Positions 34,724 to 41,875 are shown, counted from the first letter of the stretch. The stretch: DNA of 44,090 nt from an uncultured Clostridia bacterium (GCA_948739805.1 CAPYID010000014.1:1-44090), one strand, 5' to 3'. Numbers and translations: made by a program. The notes: a model not told the origin generated them from the sequence alone.

Positions 34724-35113
34724 ATGGCATATACATATACAGATTTAATAGATATTGGAATAGATATGTGGAGGGAAGGAGTAGAAGTAAGAAAGACAAA
34801 TGTTGATGGAATATTTAAGTGCATTACTAATGGACATGGTGGATATTTGGTAGATATTGAAAAACATCCTGAACTAAAAAAATATGGATGGTCTACATAC
34901 AATAAACAAATAAATGCTTTTGAGGAAGATTACGAGGCTTTAAAAGTAGAATGGTTATATCCTTTACTTGTGAATAATGAAGAGTGGTATAACAATTTAA
35001 CAATAGATGAGGTTATACGTTATGAAACAAATAACAAGTTTAAAAGTGAATTTCCACATAAGGGAGGACTAGAAGTTAATAGAAACAACAAGGATACGGA
35101 GGAAAGTTTGTAA
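34724..35113 (+). CDS. Small protein of unknown function
   Basis: The protein has 129 residues, behind AAGGAG. The N-terminal part (TDLIDIGIDMWREGVEVRKTN...CITNGHGGYLVD) has a conserved-looking Gly-rich loop, resembling proteins that accompany ArdC-type genes in conjugative elements, but I cannot name the family. Confidence 0.55.
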   Translation: MAYTYTDLIDIGIDMWREGVEVRKTNVDGIFKCITNGHGGYLVDIEKHPELKKYGWSTYNKQINAFEEDYEALKVEWLYPLLVNNEEWYNNLTIDEVIRYETNNKFKSEFPHKGGLEVNRNNKDTEESL

Positions 35114-35114
35114 T

Positions 35115-35783
35115 ATGAATACAATCAATATTATAAAATCGTTTTGTGTCCAATTAATACATCAGTATGATTTAGAGATAAAAATAGCACAAGATGAAAA
35201 TGGAAAAAATATTTTCAAAATTGAAGATTTACAAAATCATAATTATGCAAATATTGAAGATGGAGAATTTCATAATTTGGCAGATGTAGTAGAAGGATTA
35301 GACATTTATCATGATGATTATATTTTTGATTCATTGGAGAAAAGAAATGAAAAGGGAGAAGATATAAAAAATGATGATTGGGATTTAATTGCTTCAAGAT
35401 TTTTAAAAAGTGATAAGGTTTTTGATATTTTAAAACAAATTTATCCTCATAACTTTGATGAATTGATTACTCATGATGTATATAATGAATTAAAGAAGAT
35501 ATTAGATAAAGAAGAATTTCCACTATTATATTGTTATATAGAAAAAGCTGAAGAATTATATGATATTGTTTATTATGATACTTTAAAAGAGTATGAACAA
35601 TCATTATATTTATATTTTGAAACAGATGATATAGTACGAGAAGATGATGAAATTTATTCTAAATCAAATAATGAATTTAATGTAAATATAATTAAGTTAG
35701 CAGAAGATGTAATTCAATTTAATTATTTTTTAGAGAATGAAAATATAAAAACAAGTGAAAATAAAGAATCAAAAGAATTATAA
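35115..35783 (+). CDS. Acidic protein of unknown function
   Basis: The protein has 222 residues, the last gene of the site-D operon; GGAGG lies in the end of the previous gene. It is acidic and rich in Tyr, with no Cys motif or membrane span. The following 130 bases hold the LysR promoter. Confidence 0.55.
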   Translation: MNTINIIKSFCVQLIHQYDLEIKIAQDENGKNIFKIEDLQNHNYANIEDGEFHNLADVVEGLDIYHDDYIFDSLEKRNEKGEDIKNDDWDLIASRFLKSDKVFDILKQIYPHNFDELITHDVYNELKKILDKEEFPLLYCYIEKAEELYDIVYYDTLKEYEQSLYLYFETDDIVREDDEIYSKSNNEFNVNIIKLAEDVIQFNYFLENENIKTSENKESKEL

Positions 35784-35829
35784 AAAAGATACAATTTGTT
35801 AGAAAATCAGCAAAATTCGGCAATTACTA

Positions 35830-35858
35830 TTGAACAAGATTACATAATGTGCTATAAT
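35830..35858 (+). promoter_or_regulatory. Sigma-A promoter of the LysR gene with TTACATAA element
   Basis: TTGAAC (35830-35835), a 17-bp spacer and TATAAT (35853-35858). The spacer contains TTACATAA, also found in the promoters of the 4322 gene and the Spo0A-like gene. Confidence 0.72.
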
Positions 35859-35915
35859 ATTTACATACATTTTTATCATATCGAAAGATAATAATGATAG
35901 TATAGGAGATAGATT

Positions 35916-36809
35916 ATGTTAGAAAGCAATAGTACAAATTTAAACTTATTTCGATTTTTCATAGTTTCAGCAGAGTCAAGAAGTTTTGCAGAAGCAGGAG
36001 AAAAATTGGGATATTCTGAATCAAATATGTCAAATAACATAAATACACTAGAAAAACAGCTTGGAGTACAATTATTTACAAGAAAACCATTAAAATTAAC
36101 TGAAATGGGAGAAGCAATATATAATATAGCAAAGAGAGGCATTCAAGACTTAGATTTTACAAAAGTTTTGGCACAAAGTAAGAACAGTTTAGAATATGGA
36201 AATATATCTATTGGCTGTCCTTCACATATATCTGATTTTTATTTAATGGAACAGGCTGAAAAAGCGATTAAAGATTATCCCAATTTACAAATAGATATAG
36301 ATACAGAATCTAATAGCAAACAATTGATAGAAAAATTAAAAAATAATGAGATTGATTTTGGTATTTTAGATTTAATACCAGATGAAAATGTAGATGAACT
36401 AGAAATAAGTGAATTAAAAGAAATTGATAATATATTTGTGTCAAAAGATAAAATAGAGATTAAAGACATAAAAGATATAAAGGAACTTGAAAAATATAAG
36501 TATGTTTTAACATTTTATAATAGGCTTTCGTTTATAAAATTATCCGAAATACTACAAAAATATAATCTAACTCTTGTTCATTCAATGAGATGTCCTACAA
36601 CAGAACAAAGAGTTAATGCATCTAAAAGAGGAATTGGAATTGCTTATGTATTAAAAGCCTCTGTTAAGAAGGAATTAGAAAATGAAACTCTGTATGAGGT
36701 AAAGTTACCTAAAGAATTTGAACTACCAAAGAGTAATATAAAAATAGTATATTTAAAAGATCATTTAACAAAAGTAGATAAAGAGTTTATCAATAATTAC
36801 TTAAAATAA
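35916..36809 (+). CDS. LysR-family transcription regulator
   Basis: The protein has 297 residues, the usual LysR length. Residues about 9-68 are the winged HTH (FFIVSAESRSFAEAGEKLGYSESNMSNNINTLEKQLGVQLFTR), and the rest is the periplasmic-binding-like effector domain (NISIGCPSHISDFYL ... CPTTEQRVNASKRGIGIAYV). It stands alone between its promoter and a strong terminator, immediately before the radical SAM-receiver gene, a likely target. LysR regulators are uncommon in such elements. Confidence 0.9.
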   Translation: MLESNSTNLNLFRFFIVSAESRSFAEAGEKLGYSESNMSNNINTLEKQLGVQLFTRKPLKLTEMGEAIYNIAKRGIQDLDFTKVLAQSKNSLEYGNISIGCPSHISDFYLMEQAEKAIKDYPNLQIDIDTESNSKQLIEKLKNNEIDFGILDLIPDENVDELEISELKEIDNIFVSKDKIEIKDIKDIKELEKYKYVLTFYNRLSFIKLSEILQKYNLTLVHSMRCPTTEQRVNASKRGIGIAYVLKASVKKELENETLYEVKLPKEFELPKSNIKIVYLKDHLTKVDKEFINNYLK

Positions 36810-36832
36810 GTTAGTTTAATAAAATACAAACT

Positions 36833-36863
36833 AGAGTACCTTATAATAAGGATACTCTTTTTT
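36833..36863 (+). terminator. Intrinsic terminator after the LysR gene
   Basis: AGAGTACCTTA and TAAGGATACTCT form a hairpin with one bulge, followed by TTTTTT. Confidence 0.85.
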
Positions 36864-36897
36864 CATCTTTTAAAATTCTGGAGATAACACCATTATT

Positions 36898-36930
36898 TTG
36901 AAATTTACATAATTGAAAATTGGTTATATA
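36898..36930 (+). promoter_or_regulatory. Possible promoter of the radical SAM-receiver gene
   Basis: TTGAAATTTACATAAT (from 36898) and an extended -10-like TGGTTATAT (36921-36929). Spacing to the -35 is long, so an activator such as the adjacent LysR protein may be needed. TTTACATAA matches the element seen in three related promoters. Confidence 0.45.
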
Positions 36931-36963
36931 CTTTTAAAGTAATAAATTAGGAGATGAATAATT

Positions 36964-38471
36964 ATGTATTTTAATGTTGATCAAAAAATTAAAGATTATT
37001 TTGGAAACAATTTAAGACAGGTTTTTATGTATTTAATTGATTCTTGTAATTTAAACTGTGTGCAATGTCTATATAAATTAGATATGTCATTTCAAGTTGA
37101 AAAGAAAGAAATTTCGTTAGATGATGCAATAAAGCTAATAAGCGATTTTCGTGAAATGGGTGCTGTAAAATTAACTTTAATGGGAGGAGAACCTACACTT
37201 TATGGAATAAAAGAAGGCAATAAACCTTTATTAAAACTTATAAAAAAAGCAAAAGAATTAGGATACGAATATGTACGAATTGACACGAATGGTCTATTTA
37301 ATCCAGAGTTATTAGAAAAAGAAGAATTTAAGATGCTAGATGAAGTTACATTTAGTCTTGATGGACCAACAGAAGAAATTAATAATGCAATTCGAGGAAA
37401 AAGTTCATTTGAAAAATGTATAAGCAATATAAAAAGAGCAAAAGATTTAGAATATAATATAAATATTACTACGTGCATTAGTAAGGAATTAATAAATAGA
37501 GATAAAAAGGGAAATTTATACCTAGATAGAATGATTAAGTTTGCTGAAGAACTAGGTATAAGTAGAATAAATTTTCATAATTTATTTAAAACAGGAGTAC
37601 CAAGAGATCATTTTTCTGGGAATATAGATATATCCATTAAGGACTGGTTTAATGTTTTAGAAGAAATTGAAGGAAAGGTAGAAAATAAAGAATATAGTAT
37701 TCCAGTAAGAATACCAATTTCATTTACAACAAAAAAAGAATTTGAAAAAAATCCAGATTTTTATCGGTTACTGTTCTTGTAAAACAAGAAGTCGAGTTTT
37801 AGTACATCCGAATCGGAATTATGAGGTGTTGTTCACTTATGATTGGAACTCCTTATGGAATTGGTAGATATTATGATAACAAGATGGTATGGGATGATTC
37901 TCCTACAAATGAATTACGTTCACACAAATTTGATGAAAATACACCATGCACTAACCAATACAAAAATAACAAATTTGGAGAATTTGTTCCAACTTGTGTT
38001 TCATTTAAACCAGGGCAGAATGAATTGATCTGGAAAGAATTAGAGTGGGAAAAAAGAAGACTTGATAATATTAATAATAAAATTAAGACTTTTATAGGTT
38101 TTCAAGATACAGATGTAAAAGAAAAAGTTATAAAATCAGTTAAAGGTTCTGATGTTGCAGAATTAATTGGAACTGCAGAAGAAGGAGATGAAATACTAGA
38201 ACAAATAAAACAATTAAAGCCAGACATGGTTTTTATGGAATATCAATATAAAGGAACTAATTGTTTTGATATAATAAAAAAAGCAAATGAAGAACTTAAA
38301 ATAGATATACCAGTTTTTAATATAATCGGTGATAATGTTCCAAGAGAACAAAGAAACGAGATGATTAGATTAATTGGAAGTAAGATGAATGTTGTAATGG
38401 AAAAGGAAGAACTATACGAAAATGAAGTTAAGAATATATTAAAGGAATATAAAGAATATGACTTTAAATAA
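36964..38471 (+). CDS. Radical SAM/SPASM protein fused to a receiver-like domain (two +1 frameshifts at CGG)
   Basis: The joined protein has 501 residues. Residues 28-35 carry the radical SAM cluster motif CNLNCVQC (CxxxCxxC), followed by LTLMGGEPTLYG and later strands (YVRIDTNGLF, EVTFSLDGPT). At the C-terminal side of the barrel the frame breaks at two in-frame CGG codons 49 bases apart; skipping C37765 and C37814 gives DFYGYCSCKTRSRVLVH and PNGIMRCCSLMIGTP, a typical SPASM cysteine region. From about residue 380 a receiver-like domain follows (KTFIGFQDTDVKEKV ... PDMVFMEYQYKG), with Glu in place of the phosphorylated Asp. SPASM enzymes often mature peptides; no precursor peptide is seen, so the substrate is unknown. 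Same plan as the degenerate protein at 4322. Confidence 0.8.
37765..37767 (+). other. CGG +1 frameshift site 7 (radical SAM-receiver gene)
   Basis: In-frame TAT-CGG. Skipping the C reads GGT and gives DFYGYCSCKTRS of the SPASM region; unshifted reading stops after RLLFL. Confidence 0.85.
37814..37816 (+). other. CGG +1 frameshift site 8 (radical SAM-receiver gene)
   Basis: In the frame entered at site 7 this reads AAT-CGG. Skipping the C reads GGA and gives HPNGIMRCCS, the hallmark xPxG....C of SPASM domains; unshifted reading stops shortly after. Confidence 0.86.
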
Positions 38472-38478
38472 TAAAAAG

Positions 38479-38510
38479 AGAAATAAGTAGCTTAGTAGTT
38501 ACTTATTTCT
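38479..38510. terminator. Bidirectional hairpin between convergent genes
   Basis: AGAAATAAGTA (38479-38489) and TACTTATTTCT (38500-38510) are exact inverted copies, placed between the radical SAM-receiver gene and the minus-strand Spo0A-like gene. Short T-rich stretches lie on both sides. Confidence 0.7.
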
Positions 38511-39221
38511 TAATTTTCTATGAAAATATATTGTGCTTCTCTCGATAAATTTTTTAGGACTTAATTGAGTATCATCTATAAAAATTTCAGGATAAAGTTG
38601 CATTACATATTTTTGTGAAGATGTATTTATTGGTTTTAGGGCATTTTTTATACTATCTCTAATTTGTTCAGGTTCTTTATTGTATTGATAAGCTAGTTGT
38701 AAAAGTAGGTTATCAAATGTATTTCCATAAAAAGGATAATTATACAAGCATAGTTCTATTGCAGATTTTAAATACTTACATCCATTAGAAGAAAGATGTA
38801 TTTTAAAATCTAAGAAATAAGAGTATAAATCATCTACATTAAGTTTAGGGCAATGATTTTCATTATACATTTGACCTATTAAAAATAGAGCATCTTGTGG
38901 AAAGCATGGTTTATACATTATTGCGTAAAGTTTAGAAGTTTTAGTTATTGCTAAGGCTTCTCTTTTATTTGCCATAAGAATAGTATTACATTTTTTCTTT
39001 TCATCAATTGAACTTGACAATTTGTTCAAAACTTCCACACCATTTATATCAGGAAAATTTGAGTCCATTAATAAAGCATCAGGTTGTCTTTCAAAATACG
39101 TATCAATTGTCTGTATTCCTGTGCTTGTTCTAATAATATCAAATCTTTTATCTTGTGAAATTAGATTACAATAATTAAGGGTATCTTTATCATTGTTTAT
39201 TGCAGTCATAACTTTAAACAT
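38499..39221 (-). CDS. Spo0A-like response regulator
   Basis: The protein has 240 residues from the ATG at 39221 (AGGGATTTC upstream); an upstream in-frame start at 39257 lies in the promoter. An N-terminal receiver keeps the phosphorylatable Asp (ALLMDSNFPDINGVEVL) and the Lys (MYKPCFP) but lacks the usual paired acidic residues at the start. The C-terminal ~105 residues match the Spo0A DNA-binding domain (GCKYLKSAIELCLYNYPFYGNTFDNLLLQLAYQYNKEPEQIRDSIKNAL). Spo0A itself commits to sporulation; this shorter element-borne paralogue may read host physiology or rival Spo0A for 0A-boxes. It shares a promoter block with the 4322 gene. Confidence 0.78.
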   Translation of the reverse strand: MFKVMTAINNDKDTLNYCNLISQDKRFDIIRTSTGIQTIDTYFERQPDALLMDSNFPDINGVEVLNKLSSSIDEKKKCNTILMANKREALAITKTSKLYAIMYKPCFPQDALFLIGQMYNENHCPKLNVDDLYSYFLDFKIHLSSNGCKYLKSAIELCLYNYPFYGNTFDNLLLQLAYQYNKEPEQIRDSIKNALKPINTSSQKYVMQLYPEIFIDDTQLSPKKFIERSTIYFHRKLRNK

Positions 39222-39257
39222 TGAAATCCCTCCAACAGTATTACTCTTTTGCACCAT

Positions 39258-39286
39258 ATTATACCATAAAAATTATGTAAACGCAA
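39258..39286 (-). promoter_or_regulatory. Sigma-A promoter with TTTACATAA element (minus strand)
   Basis: On the minus strand: TTGCGT (39286-39281), a 17-bp spacer and TATAAT (39263-39258). TTGCGTTTACATAA is identical to the block at 4239-4252. Confidence 0.75.
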
Positions 39287-39297
39287 CATAAATGTAA

Positions 39298-39325
39298 AAA
39301 ACGGGCAAAAACGGGCAATTTTAGG
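39298..39325. repeat. Direct repeat upstream of the Spo0A-like gene
   Basis: ACGGGCAAAA occurs twice in tandem (ACGGGCAAAAACGGGCAA), a GC-richer patch in very AT-rich DNA, just upstream of the -35. It may bind a regulator. Confidence 0.5.
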
Positions 39326-39402
39326 AACAAGAAAACATTTCAACCTATTTCTATCTTTAAGAATCCTGTTTCTGTCTGTTTTTACAAATGGCATAGAAAA
39401 AT

Positions 39403-39454
39403 TGATATATTCCTCGCAAAGGACAGTAGTCTGAAATTATAAGGGAATATATCA
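39403..39454. repeat. Long-range inverted repeat
   Basis: TGATATATTCC (39403-39413) and GGAATATATCA (39444-39454) are perfect 11-bp inverted copies 30 bases apart. It lies in the 375-base gap between the divergent Spo0A-like and sigma-like genes. It could be an operator, an RNA structure or a DNA-processing site; the sequence alone does not decide. Confidence 0.55.
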
Positions 39455-39522
39455 CAGTAGATAAAAGTTAAGAGTACGTAAGAACCTATAAGAATAAAAT
39501 TAGATTATTGTTTTTTAATGGA

Positions 39523-39617
39523 GATGAGGTAATGATGAAATATAAGTAAAAGGTATATAAGTTTTAAATAGACTATTTCCTTTTAATTTCAGGCATTTGT
39601 CCAATTTCAAAAATTGG
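39523..39617 (+). promoter_or_regulatory. Leader with micro-frame and SD-sequestering hairpin
   Basis: A ribosome site (GATGAGG) precedes a five-codon frame (39532-39549, MMKYK). Further on, CCAATTT (39601-39607) pairs with AAATTGG (39611-39617), whose last bases are the first bases of the GGAGGAG site of the 39630 gene. This suggests translational control of that gene. Confidence 0.5.
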
Positions 39618-39629
39618 AGGAGTGTAAGA

Positions 39630-40067
39630 ATGAAAGGAAAAAATTATTTAAAGGGAGAATTGTCGAAAGAAGAAAAAGTATATCTAAAAAAAACTGTAAG
39701 AACAGCAAAATATAACTTTATTGAAAAACTAAATAGAGATTTTAATGAAAATACATTAGAGCTAAATGAAAAGATTGTAATTGATAAAGAAAGTGTAGTA
39801 AATGATGTTTTAGAAAATTGCTTAAAAGAATTAGAATCAGCTATCAGTTTTGAAGAAACTCTTTCTAATCCATTATTATATAAATATGTAAAACAATTAT
39901 CTTTAAGAGAAAAAAAGATAATATTTTATTTATTCTGGAAAAAGAAGCAAATGAATGAAGTAGCAGAGATTATGAATATAAACAGAAAAACTGTAAGAGA
40001 TAATAGAGATAAGGCTTTAGCTAAAATAGGAGCAAAACTTATAAATGGAGGTTTTAAATATGTTTAA
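39630..40067 (+). CDS. Sigma-70 region 4-like protein
   Basis: The protein has 145 residues from the ATG at 39630, behind GGAGGAG. The C-terminal ~60 residues form a sigma region 4 HTH (YVKQLSLREKKIIFYLFWKKKQMNEVAEIMNINRKTVRDNRDKALAKIG). No region 2 is present in the chain. The next gene, overlapping by 8 bases, encodes a region 2-like piece. The pair recalls Tn916 orf7/orf8 and the two-part sigma SigO-RsoA of Bacillus. It is a candidate for directing polymerase to the element's own promoters. Confidence 0.72.
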   Translation: MKGKNYLKGELSKEEKVYLKKTVRTAKYNFIEKLNRDFNENTLELNEKIVIDKESVVNDVLENCLKELESAISFEETLSNPLLYKYVKQLSLREKKIIFYLFWKKKQMNEVAEIMNINRKTVRDNRDKALAKIGAKLINGGFKYV

Positions 40068-40239
40068 TAATTTTAATTTGACAAATAATGAAATTGTGAA
40101 AATAATAAATGATTATGAACCACTTATAAGGAAAAATTCAGAAATTAATAATAGGTTTAATGAAGATTTATATCAGGAAATTAAAATATATATTTTTAAG
40201 GTATTGAGTAAAAATAGAAAAAGAGTAAAAAAATTTTAA
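40060..40239 (+). CDS. Small sigma region 2-like/HTH_16-type protein
   Basis: The protein has 59 residues, with GGAGG upstream inside the previous gene. NNEIVKIINDYEPLIRKNSE...NEDLYQEIKIYIFKVL follows the short helix pattern of conjugative-transposon orf8-like (HTH_16) proteins and the first helices of sigma region 2. It is probably the partner of the preceding protein. Confidence 0.65.
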   Translation: MFNNFNLTNNEIVKIINDYEPLIRKNSEINNRFNEDLYQEIKIYIFKVLSKNRKRVKKF

Positions 40240-40306
40240 AAATTTTTTAAAAAAGTACCATTTAGAAATTCTTTTCAGTTCTTATTTGGTTATAGGAGGG
40301 AAAAAT

Positions 40307-40426
40307 ATGAATATTAAAGCTAAAAAAACTAACAGAAGAAAAAATGAACCTCTTGTAAAATTTATAAGAACTGAAAGGAGAGTAAAAGAAAATGGTAGAT
40401 TTTATTATTGTAATTGTCTCCTTTAG
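40307..40426 (+). CDS. Very small basic protein
   Basis: The protein has 39 residues, with AGGAGGG upstream. It is Lys/Arg rich and ends in FYYCNCLL. Its strong ribosome binding site is the main support. The next gene starts within it. Confidence 0.42.
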   Translation: MNIKAKKTNRRKNEPLVKFIRTERRVKENGRFYYCNCLL

Positions 40427-40565
40427 TTTAGGATTGTTTGCAAGTAGGTTTATAAGATATTTAAAAAAGAAGAGAAAGAACAAACGAAAACCTAGATATA
40501 GGAAAGTAAAGCCTTTAAATCAACAGGATTTTAAGAAAGCTATGAAAGATTTAGAAATTAAATAG
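40392..40565 (+). CDS. Small membrane protein with basic tail
   Basis: The protein has 57 residues, with AAAGGAG upstream. One N-terminal membrane span (MVDFIIVIVSFSLGLFASRF) is followed by a very basic tail (KKKRKNKRKPRYRKVK). Frame overlap with the previous gene suggests coupling. The function is unknown. Confidence 0.5.
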   Translation: MVDFIIVIVSFSLGLFASRFIRYLKKKRKNKRKPRYRKVKPLNQQDFKKAMKDLEIK

Positions 40566-40635
40566 GACTATGTCCTATTAGAATTTCATATCAGAAAGTT
40601 GTTAGCAAAAAGTTGCAAAAGGAGACTTTAACATT

Positions 40636-41070
40636 GTGAAAAATGAAGAGAAACAGAAAATTTTAGAAATGTTTTTTATTAAGAGGAAAAAGCAGATAGA
40701 TATAGCGAAAGCATTAAATATTTCTAAATATAAGGTATCAAGAATTGTTACTAAAGATATAAGGTATCAAGAAGAAAAAGAAATACGAAAGAAACTAAGC
40801 CAACAAAGACATCTTGAAAATACAATAAATTATATAAATTCTGAACGAAAAGTTAAACGAATGAAAAATAATACCGATGAACTAATTTTGAAAAATATGC
40901 ATGAACAGGCAAGTAAAGAACTTTCAAAAGGTAAAAGAATGACTAATATTGCATATAGAAATTGGAATAAAAGTGCTTATTTATATAATCGAGATAAGAA
41001 AAGACTTGAGTTTAGAAAAGAGCTAGGGCGAAGCTATGATGTACCAAAGTTTATAAAATTAAATGTTTAG
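40636..41070 (+). CDS. Helix-turn-helix protein of unknown target
   Basis: The protein has 144 residues from a GTG at 40636, preceded by AAAAGGAG. The N-terminal segment EEKQKILEMFFIKRKKQIDIAKALNISKYKVSRIV is a homeodomain-like/sigma-4-like HTH. The rest is basic and helical. Proteins of this kind occur near integrases in clostridial elements and may control excision. Confidence 0.65.
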   Translation: MKNEEKQKILEMFFIKRKKQIDIAKALNISKYKVSRIVTKDIRYQEEKEIRKKLSQQRHLENTINYINSERKVKRMKNNTDELILKNMHEQASKELSKGKRMTNIAYRNWNKSAYLYNRDKKRLEFRKELGRSYDVPKFIKLNV

Positions 41071-41110
41071 AATTGGAAAAATTGAGCATTATATAAAAGA
41101 GGTGGTTAGA

Positions 41111-41599
41111 TTGAAATTTATAGATAATATGCACAAACAGTTCTTTGAAAAAAAGATGGAGGAATTAAGCAAATTAGGAAAGACAGATGTTTATTATAAA
41201 GCACTTACTTATACATTGAGTATTTGCGAAACTACACGAGAACATTTTGAAGAAATATTTGACACGAGAAAAAGTAAGGTTAATCTGGATTCACTACAAA
41301 CTCCATGGCAAACTGGCACTTCTACAAAAGTAACAAGAATGGCATTAAACTTATGGAATCATAATCTTATGTACGATAGTGAAGAAGATTTAAGGAATGA
41401 AAGAATATCAGACTACTATGCACCTAGTGAAATTTTTTGTTGCTCATATGCACCATATTTTTATGAAGGAATAAAAATTAGATACCCAGAATATACGAAT
41501 TGCACAGAAAATAATAGTGATATTAATTATTATAGCTATATGAGAGTAGGGAATAAAGAAAAATTAAATAGAGAAAATGAAGAAGAGATTTGTGATTAA
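41111..41599 (+). CDS. DUF6075-like protein
   Basis: The protein has 162 residues from a TTG at 41111 with AGAGGTGG upstream. The pattern VYYKALTYTLSICETTREHFEEIFD ... PWQTGTSTKVTRMALNLWNHN ... SEIFCCSYAPYFYEGIKIRYPEY is that of DUF6075 proteins common in clostridial mobile elements. The function is unknown. Confidence 0.65.
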   Translation: MKFIDNMHKQFFEKKMEELSKLGKTDVYYKALTYTLSICETTREHFEEIFDTRKSKVNLDSLQTPWQTGTSTKVTRMALNLWNHNLMYDSEEDLRNERISDYYAPSEIFCCSYAPYFYEGIKIRYPEYTNCTENNSDINYYSYMRVGNKEKLNRENEEEICD

Positions 41600-41713
41600 A
41601 GATAATCAGATAACTCTTAAAGTATTTAGCAAAATTGGATAAGCATACATAAAAAAAAATAATACTAAGGTTGTTATAGTTTTTTTAGATTAAATAGAAG
41701 GAGGGGCAACTTT

Positions 41714-41875
41714 GTGTTTAAAGATAAATTATGCGAACAAAGAATTAATGATTATACAAAAAATATACAATTGAATACTTTTTTTAATGAAAATGGAGCA
41801 GAAATAAATGTTGTGATGAAGGAAATTATTTTAAACAATTGTAATCCAATAGAAAGAAAAAAATTAGAATTATAA
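41714..41875 (+). CDS. Small protein near the integrase
   Basis: The protein has 53 residues from a GTG at 41714, preceded by AAGGAGGGG. It is followed directly by an intrinsic terminator. Small genes just before the recombinase in such elements sometimes encode recombination directionality factors, but no HTH is evident here. Confidence 0.5.
   Translation: MFKDKLCEQRINDYTKNIQLNTFFNENGAEINVVMKEIILNNCNPIERKKLEL

Noticed and set aside
6796..37816. Systematic sequencing or assembly error inserting C before GG
   Set aside because: Not fully excluded without reads, but such an error should also hit GG in other codon phases (for example ATG-GAN, very common here). None of the out-of-frame CGG triplets disrupts a gene. 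Kept as the main alternative to test.
6796..37816. Simple reassignment of CGG to another amino acid
   Set aside because: Changing only the amino acid would not restore the frame; at each site the downstream protein lies in the +1 frame.
5986..38471. Treating virB4, sortase, virD4 and the radical SAM gene as ordinary pseudogenes
   Set aside because: All eight breaks are the same kind (+1, an extra C before a Gly codon), all create in-frame CGG, and conserved motifs are otherwise intact in every segment. Decay would give mixed lesions, stops and random positions.
40561..40579. AATAGGACTATGTCCTATT as a terminator
   Set aside because: A good palindrome but no U-tract follows; left unassigned (possible operator).
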